Source: JADLGH01 sp964586675 (GTDB lineage: Bacteria; Desulfobacterota_D; UBA1144; Nemesobacterales; UBA2774). Taken from it: a stretch of 33,637 bases of DNA. Of this stretch, positions 1 through 7,631 are shown piece by piece (the first letter of the stretch is position 1; each line of letters begins with the position of its first letter). The DNA lies in the NCBI GenBank assembly GCA_964586675.1, contig CAZPHQ010000030.1, positions 1 through 33,637 of the forward strand, written 5' to 3'. The notes under the pieces were generated by a model. That model had not been told where the DNA came from. It searched no databases and saw nothing but the letters and a program-made list of their open reading frames with translations. A program made the translations under genes and the position numbers.

Positions 1-270
1 TTATCAACATAAACCAAAACATTCAGTATCTCGTCTTTCATTCCGTCATCTCGAACAACGATTTCGAGCGCGTAAGGAATCGGACGCCATAGGCCGATTG
101 CAAGAAAGCATATACGGTACTGCTCGGAAATACCTCAAATTAAAACAGTGAGAGATCTATCTTTTGTCTTTTCTTTGTAGTTCACTCCCCCGCAGCGGGC
201 AATTCCGCTCAGGGGCATCCTCATACGCATATTGCGTCCCCTGCCCCGGACCTGTACAATTACCCCACGA
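1..270. repeat. Intergenic stretch with one GTCAT-type repeat module
   Basis: No gene is supported here. Positions 45-81 hold a dispersed hairpin module that begins GTCATCTCGAA and ends GGAATC, with a TCGAA/TTCGA stem inside. It is followed by a tail (to about 125) containing CGGACGCC and a GGTACTGCTC-like segment. The same module and tail recur near 6451, 18136, 20513 and 22889. The rest (about 130-270) shows no clear element. Confidence 0.7.
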
Positions 271-366
271 GTTACTATACATTATTGATTGCCAAATATA
301 TCATTTTGTATAGTAACTTGATTTGTTACTATACACTCTTTATTATATTAACAATCGTATAGTAAC
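271..366. promoter_or_regulatory. Array of four alternating inverted 10-mers (putative operator)
   Basis: GTTACTATAC occurs at 271-280 and 325-334, and its exact reverse complement GTATAGTAAC at 308-317 and 357-366. The middle pair is separated by 7 bp and brackets the -35 element of a good promoter, and the last copy lies just past the expected start point. Such an arrangement fits a repressor operator for the gene at 382. The bound regulator is unknown; autoregulation by a toxin-antitoxin or similar protein is an inference. Confidence 0.7.
318..346 (+). promoter_or_regulatory. Sigma-70-like promoter for the gene at 382
   Basis: A -35 TTGATT at 318-323 and a -10 TATTAT at 341-346 are separated by exactly 17 bp. 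The predicted start is near 353, about 30 nt ahead of the ATG at 382. Both elements lie inside the inverted-repeat array, so a protein on the array would block RNA polymerase. Confidence 0.6.
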
Positions 367-381
367 TCGCGGAACACGAAA

Positions 382-699
382 ATGGTCATCAAGGATATAT
401 TGAACGAAGAGCTCCGGAATTCCCTTCGAATGAAGGACCGGTACGAAAACGAGCTTTCGAGGCTCCCCGTCGGAAGCCTCGTCGTGAGGAATATTAAAGG
501 TAATAAATACGCCTATCGTGTTTACAGGGACAGCGGCAAATTCGTGGCCGAATATAAAGGCAGGCTGTCCGAAATACCCAAAGAAGAAATCGTGAAATGG
601 CGTGACGCAAAGAAAAAAAGGGCGAGCTACCGCAATTCCATATCCCGGTTAAAAAAAGAAATCAGTTTTCTGAGAAAGGCTCTTCGTGGAAAAGAATAA
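382..699 (+). CDS. Small basic protein of unknown function, accessory type
   Basis: A 105-residue, highly charged, soluble protein with no signal peptide. It has helical, Lys/Arg/Glu-rich ends (about 1-28 and 70-105, the latter coiled-coil-like) around a short beta-like core containing GSLVVRNIKGNKYAYRVY and then VAEYKG. This 'GSL..(K)..GNKYAY..YR..GK.V.EYKG' pattern resembles small uncharacterised proteins often found beside nucleotidyltransferase-type toxins, but I cannot name the family. The ATG lacks a strong ribosome site. The inverted-repeat array upstream suggests tight regulation. No intact toxin follows; a truncated overlapping frame (686-784) is all that remains downstream, so a partner may have been lost. 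Confidence 0.65.
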   Translation: MVIKDILNEELRNSLRMKDRYENELSRLPVGSLVVRNIKGNKYAYRVYRDSGKFVAEYKGRLSEIPKEEIVKWRDAKKKRASYRNSISRLKKEISFLRKALRGKE

Positions 700-784
700 C
701 TATCCGCTGTTCGAGGAAAATTCATGGCTATTCTTTCGCCCAATTCTCAACTCTAATAAGGGGATGATGCAATTATCTAATTAG
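686..784 (+). other. Short overlapping frame, possible remnant of a partner gene
   Basis: A GTG-initiated frame of 32 codons overlaps the end of the 382-699 gene by 14 bp, a spacing typical of translationally coupled pairs. It ends in AT-rich sequence before the dGTPase promoter. The peptide has no recognisable motif. It may be the 5' stub of a second gene replaced by the inserted dGTPase segment, or chance. Confidence 0.2.
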
Positions 785-822
785 ACTATTAATCACTAAT
801 AATATATCAGAATAATATATAC

Positions 823-851
823 TTGACACATCAACTGCAAATACATAAACT
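823..851 (+). promoter_or_regulatory. Sigma-70-like promoter for the dGTPase segment
   Basis: A perfect TTGACA (823-828) is followed after 17 bp by TAAACT (846-851) in very AT-rich DNA. Transcription would start near 858, giving a leader of about 220 nt before the dGTPase ATG at 1080, or a leaderless GTG frame at 858. Confidence 0.55.
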
Positions 852-857
852 ATAGTC

Positions 858-1049
858 GTGTCAAAAAAGTTCTCGTTTGCTGAAGGTACAATAGCAGAAG
901 CTGTCTACCATGCGGCAGGAAACTTGCATGTACCTTCCAATTCCAAATGTACAGTCAGACTTCGAGGAAGAACATTACGGATTTCCAGAGATTCTGTTAC
1001 AAAAACATGTAAAACACCGAATATTTCTCAAAGAAAATCCAAATCCTAG
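858..1049 (+). CDS. Possible small leader protein upstream of dGTPase
   Basis: A GTG-started frame of 63 codons begins at or next to the predicted transcription start, so it would be leaderless. The first part (SKKFSFAEGTIAEAVYHAAG) looks protein-like, with an acidic and hydrophobic mix. The C-terminal third becomes Lys/Ser/Thr-rich and low in information. It has no recognised domain and ends 30 nt before the dGTPase ATG. It could be a real small partner, a decayed N-terminus, or chance. Confidence 0.3.
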   Translation: MSKKFSFAEGTIAEAVYHAAGNLHVPSNSKCTVRLRGRTLRISRDSVTKTCKTPNISQRKSKS

Positions 1050-1079
1050 TAAAGAGTTTTGTGCCTTTCAAAACCCCAA

Positions 1080-2543
1080 ATGCCATTATACGGCCCTCAG
1101 GATGAATTAAGAGTAGTAACCGTTCCCACAAAAGCTTCATTTAGTAAAAAAATTCATAGGAGTCCATGGAGGATAGATTATGCGAGATTAATTCATTCCG
1201 CCTCCTTCAGAAGATTACAAGGTAAAACTCAGCTCTTTCCATATCTTGAATCAGATTTTTTCCGCAACAGACTTACACATTCCTTAGAAGTAGCTCAGAT
1301 TGCAAAATCCATAGCAATCAACATCAATAACAATATTAAGTATTTTCGACAACCAGAGAATCAGATTAATACAGATTTAACTGAAATTGCAGGCTTAGCG
1401 CACGACCTAGGACACCCTCCTTTTGGTCATAATGGTGAAAAAGCATTAGATGAATGTATGAAAAGGTATGGAGGTTTTGAAGGTAATGCACAAACCTTAA
1501 GAATTCTGGCAAAATTGGAAAAGAAACAACGAAATTGTAGCGCATTAAGTGGTATTGAAAATAGTACAGATCAAAGATTGGGACTGAATTTATGTTTCAG
1601 AAGTTTAGCATCAATATTGAAATACGATACAGAGATTCCTAAAGAACGAGATGCCTGTGCTGAATTGATAAAAGGATATTACTATACAGAGAAATCTCTG
1701 GTTGATAAGATAAAAATGAATATTGTAGGAACGACAGAAAATGTAGCGATAAAAACAATAGAATGTCAGATAATGGATATCGCAGATGATATTGCATATT
1801 CAACATATGACCTAGAAGATGCATTTAAAGCCGGCTTTATTAAACCTTTAGATATGCTTGCCGTGGATAATTCAGTTGCAGTTGAAATCGCAAAAAAAGT
1901 CTCAAAGACTTTAAGTGCAGATTTTAATGAAAATGTGAGCTTTAATGAAAAGGATGTTAAGGACATAATATATTTTTATTTTGCAAAGGCCTATGAAGAC
2001 ACCACATCAGAAATAGTAAATAAACATTTTAAAGAGAGTGGATCAACCGATGTAGATATAGATATACCTAGCTTCGTCACACTCATATATAAAGCAACTA
2101 CCAATTTAAGCAGTAATGGCTATTTAAGAACTCAATTTACATCCGAGTTAGTAGAATATTTTATCCAAGCAGTGAAAGTAAAAGTGAATAAACAGCTTCC
2201 TGTTATAAGCAGAGTTTATCTCGATAAAGAAATTCGAGCGAAAGTCGAAACTTTGAAACATTTCTCCTATATTTATCTTATTAACTCTCCGAAGCTTAAA
2301 ATTGCTGAATATAGAGGTCAAGATATTATCAAAGAAATTTTCAAGGTATTATCAGATGAAAATGTCAGAGGTTATAAATTAATGCCCGAAGACTTTCAAG
2401 AGATTTATTTAGCTTTTAACTCTATTGAAGATAAAATGCGAGTAATTTGTGATTTTATTGCTGGTATGACAGATAGATATCTACTTGAGTTTTATGGACG
2501 ACTTAAATCAGAAAATCCCCAAACTATCTTCAAACCATTTTAA
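1080..2543 (+). CDS. dgt: dGTPase-family HD-domain dNTP triphosphohydrolase
   Basis: The family hydrolyses dGTP (and often other dNTPs) to the nucleoside plus tripolyphosphate. The start at ATG 1080 gives 487 residues beginning MPLYGPQDELR; the frame opens earlier at a TTG without support. Family hallmarks are present in order: YARLIHSASFRRLQGKTQLFP near 35-55; NRLTHSLEVAQIA with metal-ligand His67; GLAHDLGHPPFGHNGE with His108-Asp109 and His112/His117; an EGNAQTLRIL segment; GLNLCFRSLASILKYD; and IADDIAYSTYD with the last metal Asp near 236-237. The length suits the dGTPase clade. The gene is very AT-rich and uses A/T-ending codons, unlike the GC-rich neighbours, so recent acquisition is likely. 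Stand-alone dGTPases are known anti-phage dNTP-depletion factors; a defence role here is inference. Confidence 0.92.
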   Translation: MPLYGPQDELRVVTVPTKASFSKKIHRSPWRIDYARLIHSASFRRLQGKTQLFPYLESDFFRNRLTHSLEVAQIAKSIAININNNIKYFRQPENQINTDLTEIAGLAHDLGHPPFGHNGEKALDECMKRYGGFEGNAQTLRILAKLEKKQRNCSALSGIENSTDQRLGLNLCFRSLASILKYDTEIPKERDACAELIKGYYYTEKSLVDKIKMNIVGTTENVAIKTIECQIMDIADDIAYSTYDLEDAFKAGFIKPLDMLAVDNSVAVEIAKKVSKTLSADFNENVSFNEKDVKDIIYFYFAKAYEDTTSEIVNKHFKESGSTDVDIDIPSFVTLIYKATTNLSSNGYLRTQFTSELVEYFIQAVKVKVNKQLPVISRVYLDKEIRAKVETLKHFSYIYLINSPKLKIAEYRGQDIIKEIFKVLSDENVRGYKLMPEDFQEIYLAFNSIEDKMRVICDFIAGMTDRYLLEFYGRLKSENPQTIFKPF

Positions 2544-2784
2544 TCTAACTTAGGAATACAGCCAGTCCCTTACAACAGGTTATTAGTTAATTTTTGCCCG
2601 CCTTCCCTCCACAAACCTTAAATATTTAACTATCTCCCTCTCCACAACCGGCATTATAATTATTCACCCGCCAGGGAGTTGTTCATGCGGACGCGCGGCT
2701 TCAATCCGTCCGCCACCCGGTGCTCGTAATTAATTGCGTACGGTGAATCCGTCCCGCGGGACATTTAAGGAATGGAGGCATGGC
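2544..2784. other. Composition boundary between AT-rich island and GC-rich backbone
   Basis: No gene is seen. The first 120 bases remain AT-rich with runs such as TTATTAGTTAATTTT; GC content then rises sharply after about 2660. No inverted repeat, tRNA remnant or target duplication was found at the junction, so the mechanism of insertion is not visible. Confidence 0.5.
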
Positions 2785-4821
2785 ATGAGCTTTGAGGAAA
2801 TCTCGCGCTTTATCTTATCGTTACTACTCGCTTTTTTCATGGTTATAATGGCCACGGCAGGCGGCGACAAGGCTGCCGCTCAAAACGCCACGATCACGAT
2901 CAACAACAACTGCTCCGAAACTATATACGTCGGCGCGTGGCCCGCGTCGAGCATAACTTCCGTCTCCGTCGGCGGCACAGGCGTCACGACCCTCGGCGGC
3001 TGGGAGATGGCCCAGAGCTCGACAGCCACGGTAACCGTCCCCGACAATTTCTCGGGCAGGTTCTGGGGCAGGACAGGCTGCAATTTCAATTCTTCGAACA
3101 CATGCGACCCGCAGACGGTGACCGTAAACCAGAATAATTATGTTATCGCCAACTGCTGCGACACGGGCGGCTGCCTCGATTCCAACGGCAATTTCTCGCT
3201 CAACTGCGCGCAGACAGGCCTCCCCCCGGCAACGCTGGCCGAGTTCACTCTGGCGTCCGGCGGGCTCGACAACTACGACATCAGCATGGTCGACGGCGGC
3301 AACATTCCTGTAGAAGTAGTCCCCGCCTCGTCCGACTACGACTGCGCCACGAACGGCAACTGCACGTTCACAGGCAACCTCCCCGGAACGAGCTCCCCGA
3401 ACTGCACGCAGGATTCCGACTGCTATCCTCTTTTCGGAAACGGATACAAATGGAAATGCAATATTCCCTCGGGGCAGCAGAACGGCCTCTGCGTAAACCC
3501 GTTTTTCTGCGGAAGCCCCGGCTGCACCGCCACCGCCGGATGCGCCCCGAACGGCCTCAATCAATCGCTCCTCCCGGGCTCGTCGTGGGGCGGCGGCAAC
3601 TTCGCGGTGTCGAGCGCCTCTTGCTCGGCCGACATGCAGCTTTTCAACAACCAGAACCAGGGCACGGCATATGTCGGCTGCATGGCCCCGCAAAAATACT
3701 GCCGCCAGTCGTGCTCGCAGGACGGCGACTGCGGCCCGCCCTACACCTTTAACTGCGGAGGCTCCGGCTACTGCGAGTACCAGGACGGCACGGTGATCGG
3801 GGCCGACTGCGACGCCTCGGTAAGCAACACAACCTACGGCCAGCTCTGGGGATGCACGGGCGTGAACGCCGCATCTTGTTTCACGGCAGGAGCCGGGAAC
3901 GACTGCTGCGGATGCCCGCCGTGGGCCCCCGGATTTTCCGGAACGTCCAACGGCGCGTGCATAGGCGGCAACAATTCGACGTGGCAGCAGAACGCCGAGC
4001 CCTCGCAGGGCGTATTCAACAGCGCGAGCCCCACTGTCTACTCCTTCCCCTACGACGACGCGATAAAGCTCTTCAGCTGCCAGACTTCAACCTCGGGTCA
4101 GCCCGTCAACTACACCATCAACTTCTGTCCGAACGATTCGGACGGCGACGGCGTTCAGAACTCCGGCGACGCCGATTCGGACAACGACGGCGTTGCGAAC
4201 TCCGTCGAGGCCTTCCCGACAGCGGTAAACGCGGCGCCGCGCCTGACGTTTCCCCCAGATAATCAGGACGGCGACACTGTCGAGAACCGTCTCGACCTCG
4301 ACTCCGACAACGACGGCCTCCCGGACCACTACGAGTGCGGCGGCACGGACGACGCCGATAAAGACGGCGTAGTCGACAGCTTCGCCGACTCGAACGGCGA
4401 CGGGCTTAACGATTCTCCGACTCTCACATGCGCCGACACGGACGGCGACGGAATACCGGATTTCATGGACCTCGATTCCGACAACGACGGCATACCGGAC
4501 TTCATCGAGCAGGGCGGCGTCGATTCGAACGGCGACAACGCGCCCGATTCGAATGTTGATTCTAACCGCGACGGCCTCCTCGACATATTCGATCCTGAAA
4601 TTGGCACGCCGCTTGAGATAAGGGACTCCGACGGCGATGGCACGCCCGATCATCTCGACGCCGATGGAGGGGTCTTCGAGACAGGCCCTGGATGTGCGTT
4701 AGCCCCGGCCGGAGCGGCAGGAGCGTCGGCGGCGCATATGCTGCTGTACCTGTCGATTCCCGCTCTGATCTTCGTCAGGAGCAGATTCCGCACGCGAAGA
4801 AACGCGGCGGACCGTAGCTAG
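2785..4821 (+). CDS. Secreted thaumatin-like protein with Asp-rich calcium repeats and C-terminal anchor
   Basis: The ATG at 2785 is chosen because GGAGG (2774-2778) precedes it by 6 nt; it gives 678 residues. A signal peptide covers about 1-32 (cleavage near AAAQ). A thaumatin-like domain follows: INNNCSETIYVGAWP, GRFWGRTGCNF (Arg92), TLAEF (Glu153) and YDISMVDGGNIPVEV (Asp165, Asp170), matching the family's conserved acidic-cleft residues and Cys-rich pattern. The middle has small disulfide motifs of the C..D.DC type. From about 451 to 628 there are many DSDGDG/DSDNDG repeats of the thrombospondin type-3 class, expected to bind Ca2+. The C-terminus has GPGC near 636, a hydrophobic helix and a basic tail (RSRFRTRR), resembling a sorting or anchor signal. 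Thaumatin-like proteins are mainly known from plants and fungi as glucan-binding or antifungal; the function here is inferred only. Confidence 0.85.
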   Translation: MSFEEISRFILSLLLAFFMVIMATAGGDKAAAQNATITINNNCSETIYVGAWPASSITSVSVGGTGVTTLGGWEMAQSSTATVTVPDNFSGRFWGRTGCNFNSSNTCDPQTVTVNQNNYVIANCCDTGGCLDSNGNFSLNCAQTGLPPATLAEFTLASGGLDNYDISMVDGGNIPVEVVPASSDYDCATNGNCTFTGNLPGTSSPNCTQDSDCYPLFGNGYKWKCNIPSGQQNGLCVNPFFCGSPGCTATAGCAPNGLNQSLLPGSSWGGGNFAVSSASCSADMQLFNNQNQGTAYVGCMAPQKYCRQSCSQDGDCGPPYTFNCGGSGYCEYQDGTVIGADCDASVSNTTYGQLWGCTGVNAASCFTAGAGNDCCGCPPWAPGFSGTSNGACIGGNNSTWQQNAEPSQGVFNSASPTVYSFPYDDAIKLFSCQTSTSGQPVNYTINFCPNDSDGDGVQNSGDADSDNDGVANSVEAFPTAVNAAPRLTFPPDNQDGDTVENRLDLDSDNDGLPDHYECGGTDDADKDGVVDSFADSNGDGLNDSPTLTCADTDGDGIPDFMDLDSDNDGIPDFIEQGGVDSNGDNAPDSNVDSNRDGLLDIFDPEIGTPLEIRDSDGDGTPDHLDADGGVFETGPGCALAPAGAAGASAAHMLLYLSIPALIFVRSRFRTRRNAADRS

Positions 4822-4832
4822 AAAAAAATAGC

Positions 4833-4858
4833 GGGGAGGAAGCTCGCGCTCCCTCCCC
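4833..4858. terminator. Hairpin downstream of the thaumatin-like gene
   Basis: GGGGAGG (4833-4839) pairs with CCTCCCC (4852-4858), with inner AGC/GCT pairing. It lies 12 nt after the stop. There is no T-tract on the plus side. An A-run just upstream (4822-4828) gives a T-tract on the minus side, so it is a better minus-strand or bidirectional terminator. Confidence 0.5.
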
Positions 4859-5560
4859 TACTCCATTAAATCCTCACGAAATTATTTTCCGCAGCTTTAA
4901 TCCGTCCGGTCAGCTCCCTTCGTATATTGAATAAGAGCCAGTGAAGTATTCTGCCTAAACGGGCGTCAGTGGTCCCTCTCTCTCTCCGATAGTGCCCTGG
5001 CGCCCGCCCACACACAGTGTGTATCGACACCCGACATAGCGAGAATCATGCCGCAAGCAACAGCCGTGCGTCCATTGAATTGAATCACCAACGCAGCTAC
5101 GTCTAAAATCACACTACATGTGCACGCCACGCGTGCACGAATTCGACGTCGCGGCAGCGGAGTACTCGCCGACTCACGCGCGACCTCCCAATCTGTCATT
5201 CCCAAATGTCTCAATTGGGAATCCATTTCCGCACGCAACTCATCAAGAGCTTTTGTCATCTCGAACGAATGTGAGAGATCTCGTTTTAGTCCCCCCTTAG
5301 AAAAAGGGGGGTACGGGGGGATTTAGTAGTTGCCGTCATCTTGCCTGCCCGGCGTCTTGTCCGACGAAGCCTCGGCGAAGTCTGAAGCGGAGTCCGAAGC
5401 GAAGAGGGGAACTAGTTTCAGGATCTCGTTTTTCCGTCTTGTTTTGTGTCATTACCGAATGCTTGTATCGGGAATGACAGAACAACCGAGACCCTGGCCC
5501 CCCAAGTTCCCCCTCCACTGTTGAATTAATCTCCCCAGGTTTTAGAATTATACACACCCG
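4859..5560. repeat. Gap packed with dispersed repeats
   Basis: No convincing gene is present. About 5000-5135 contains the CACAC/GTGTG family (ACACAGTGTGT near 5012-5022, CACACTACATGTG near 5110-5122, GACATAGC near 5053). GTCAT modules lie at 5195-5225, 5255-5280, 5335-5426 and 5448-5477. A C-run/G-run module (CCCCCCTT...GGGGGG...GATTT) lies at about 5291-5326. Open frames across this region change with the repeats and look like noise. Confidence 0.75.
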
Positions 5561-6385
5561 ATGTACGAAGAATTCAAAACCTGGCTTTACGACGTCATGA
5601 CCCCGAACGAGACGCGCCCGTACGCCGAGCAGCTCTTCACCCTCTTCATAACCCTGCTCATCGCGCTCAACGTCGCGGCCGTGATACTCGGGACGGTAAC
5701 ATCCGTGGCGACTGAGTACGGCTACTACCTGAACCTCTTCAACTCTATATCGATAGTCGTGTTCACGGCGGAATACCTCCTCCGTTTATGGACGTGTACG
5801 GTCAACCCGCAATACGCGTCGCCCGTCACGGGAAGGATAAAATACATCTTCTCGCCACTCGCCCTTCTTGACCTCATAGCGATCATCCCGTTCTACGCGC
5901 CGTTCGTGACGACGGCCGACCTCAGGGTGTTCAGGATCCTCCGGCTCCTGACCCTCCTCAAGCTGACGCGCTACTCCGGCGAGTTCAGCCTCTTCGGCAG
6001 GGTGTTCAGCTCGAAGAAATCCGAAATAATCATATCGGCCGTGGTTGTCGTGATTCTGCTTATCCTTTCGTCGACCCTCATGTTCTTCGCCGAGCACAAA
6101 ACCCAGCCGGAGGCGTTCAGCAACATTCCGGACGCGATGTGGTGGGCCGTCGTAACGCTGAGCACAGTTGGCTACGGAGACATACTCCCGCACACGCCAG
6201 TCGGCAAGGTGATAGCGTCGTGCGTCTCCGTTCTCGGGATCGCGCTCTTCGCAATACCGGCAGGCATCATAGCGTCCGGATTCATAGATGAGATGAGAAA
6301 GAAGGAGATCGTCTGCCCTCACTGCGGCAAGGGAATGAACGAACCCCCATCGCCTCCCGCGCCGCCGGCTCCCCCGGTTATCTAG
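5561..6385 (+). CDS. Voltage-gated potassium channel (Kv-type, six TM)
   Basis: A 274-residue inner-membrane ion channel. Helices S1 (about 24-46), S2 (58-78), S3 (98-114), S4 (119-137), S5 (155-177) and S6 (213-240) are visible. S4 carries regularly spaced positive charges (Arg122, Arg125, Arg128, Lys134, Arg137), the voltage-sensor signature. The selectivity filter is TVGYGD (202-207). The short cytoplasmic tail has one CPHC pair (252-255), which looks like half of a zinc ribbon, then a Pro-rich end. Four such tails in a tetramer could share a metal, but that is inference. There is no RCK/TrkA domain. No clear ribosome site precedes the ATG. The gene stands alone between repeat-rich gaps. 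Confidence 0.93.
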   Translation: MYEEFKTWLYDVMTPNETRPYAEQLFTLFITLLIALNVAAVILGTVTSVATEYGYYLNLFNSISIVVFTAEYLLRLWTCTVNPQYASPVTGRIKYIFSPLALLDLIAIIPFYAPFVTTADLRVFRILRLLTLLKLTRYSGEFSLFGRVFSSKKSEIIISAVVVVILLILSSTLMFFAEHKTQPEAFSNIPDAMWWAVVTLSTVGYGDILPHTPVGKVIASCVSVLGIALFAIPAGIIASGFIDEMRKKEIVCPHCGKGMNEPPSPPAPPAPPVI

Positions 6386-7106
6386 ATTTGCCGGCATCCG
6401 ACTGACGCACCCCCACCGCTGCATTTACTAGCCACATTCCAGACACCTCTGTCCTCTCGAACAACGATTTCGAGCGAGCGAGGAATCGGAAGCCTTAACT
6501 TTCCCACGCAGACGTTTATCCGGTACTGCTCCATAGAGCGTCAACCCTCCAGTTGTCATTCCCGAATGCTTGTATCGGGAATCCAGTCTTCTATTTATAA
6601 CTTCGACCGGACGGAGAAATCTCTCTTTCATTCCCCCTTAGGAAAAGGCCTCCCGCTCCGCCGTCTCCGCCGGCAACCTGAAGTTCCCGGCATCCGACTG
6701 ACACGCCCCCGCTCTGACTCGACACTTACGTCATCCTGAACTTGTCTCAGGATCTCGTATTTCTTTTTTTCCCCTCTTAGAAAAGGGGACGGTTCTGAGC
6801 ATGCGCAAGAACCGGACGCCCTAGCTTACATTCTCGACGCTTATCCAGTACAGTGCATCTCCTGAACCAAAGTGAAAAGAGGGGGATTTAATATTTCATC
6901 CTCCGCACGGCAGCACTCGCTCGAAATCGTTGGGAATGACAAACATCAAGAGCGCCGAGAGCAACAAAACATCGATTTTTCGGGAATTTAATTCAGCAAA
7001 ACGGTATCCTGCGCACGATCTAGTGCGCAGGACCCGCCATACACAGTGCAATAATCAACCGGCGTCGCCGGCTGCTTCAATTGTTTTTCAAACTCCAAAA
7101 AACCGC
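6386..7106. repeat. Repeat-rich gap
   Basis: No supported gene. GTCAT-type modules occur at about 6451-6487 (variant GTCCT start), 6555-6586, 6730-6754 (a CCTGA...TCAGG version) and, inverted, at about 6914-6940. Between them is a C-run/G-run module split by a segment with GGACGCC and CAGTACAG-like tails (about 6770-6895). The far end holds the hairpin at 7007-7032. Confidence 0.7.
7007..7032. terminator. Hairpin downstream of the minus-strand lipoprotein
   Basis: TCCTGCGCAC (7007-7016) and GTGCGCAGGA (7023-7032) form a perfect 10-bp stem with a 6-nt loop. It lies 75 nt past the stop of the gene ending at 7107. No T-tract follows, so termination is uncertain. The CGCAC/GTGCG core also resembles the CACAC/GTGTG repeat family. 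Confidence 0.4.
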
Positions 7107-7538
7107 CTACTGAGTACGGGCGCCCTTCCCCGGCCTCGGCTTCGGCATGCATGCGAGCTGTTCCGTCTTCGTCATCTTGCATTCGCCATCGATCTGCCTG
7201 TCTCCGGTGATTGTCACAGTGCAAGCATCCCCGGCATTCTTCGCCATGCATGGCCCTGCAAGCTCGGGCGGAACCTGGTTTTCAAGCCTTATCCTCGGCC
7301 CTTTAGTCGGCTGTGCTTCTGTCGTGCCCTGGCTTCCGGAATACGCTCCGTCGGCGGGCGTCTGCTCAGCCGGCGGCGCCGGGGTCGCGGCCTCTATAAC
7401 CTCTTCCGTCTCGACGGTCTCCTCGACCTCTTCCTCCTTGTCCTTCGAGCAGGAAGAGAGCATGAAAGCGCCCGCGAGCGCAATTATGACCGCCATTGAA
7501 AAGAGTGTCTTAAATCCGAAATTGAGTTTTTTACCCAT
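7107..7538 (-). CDS. Small lipoprotein with four-cysteine C-terminal domain
   Basis: A 143-residue envelope lipoprotein. The signal peptide ends in the lipobox LSSC (Cys30). It is followed by an acidic Glu/Thr/Val linker (about 33-50) and a Pro/Ala/Gln linker (50-80) that probably spans toward the peptidoglycan. The C-terminal 50 residues contain the pattern GPCMAKNAGDAC...GECK...LACMP, with four cysteines likely forming two disulfides. Small secreted proteins of the type C.....GD.C......G.C......L.C.P share it, function unknown. An AGGAG ribosome site lies 8 nt before the ATG. It is a single gene; convergent repeats follow. Confidence 0.85.
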   Translation of the reverse strand: MGKKLNFGFKTLFSMAVIIALAGAFMLSSCSKDKEEEVEETVETEEVIEAATPAPPAEQTPADGAYSGSQGTTEAQPTKGPRIRLENQVPPELAGPCMAKNAGDACTVTITGDRQIDGECKMTKTEQLACMPKPRPGKGARTQ

Positions 7539-7607
7539 ATGTCTGTCTCCTGTAGGAAAAACTATACACGATAATTCAACGCATTAAATATCAGAAATTC
7601 AGTCAGG

Positions 7608-7631
7608 AATTGCTGCAATTTTGCAGCAATT
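7608..7631. promoter_or_regulatory. Palindrome upstream of the lipoprotein gene
   Basis: AATTGCTGCAA (7608-7618) and TTGCAGCAATT (7621-7631) form an 11-bp perfect inverted repeat around TT. It lies about 70 nt upstream of the minus-strand ATG at 7538, so an operator is possible. A structural hairpin is equally possible. Confidence 0.4.

Noticed and set aside
2824..3693. Long minus-strand frame of 289 codons inside the thaumatin-like gene
   Set aside because: It is antisense to a clearly real exported protein, is Arg/Ala/Val-rich as expected of a shadow of GC-rich codons, and has no motif.
4087..4653. Minus-strand frame antisense to the Asp repeats
   Set aside because: Its Val-Arg-Ile repeats simply mirror the GAC/GGC codons of the calcium repeats.
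4966..5259. Minus-strand 97-codon frame in the repeat gap
   Set aside because: It crosses two different dispersed repeats, has no ribosome site, and no protein-like pattern.
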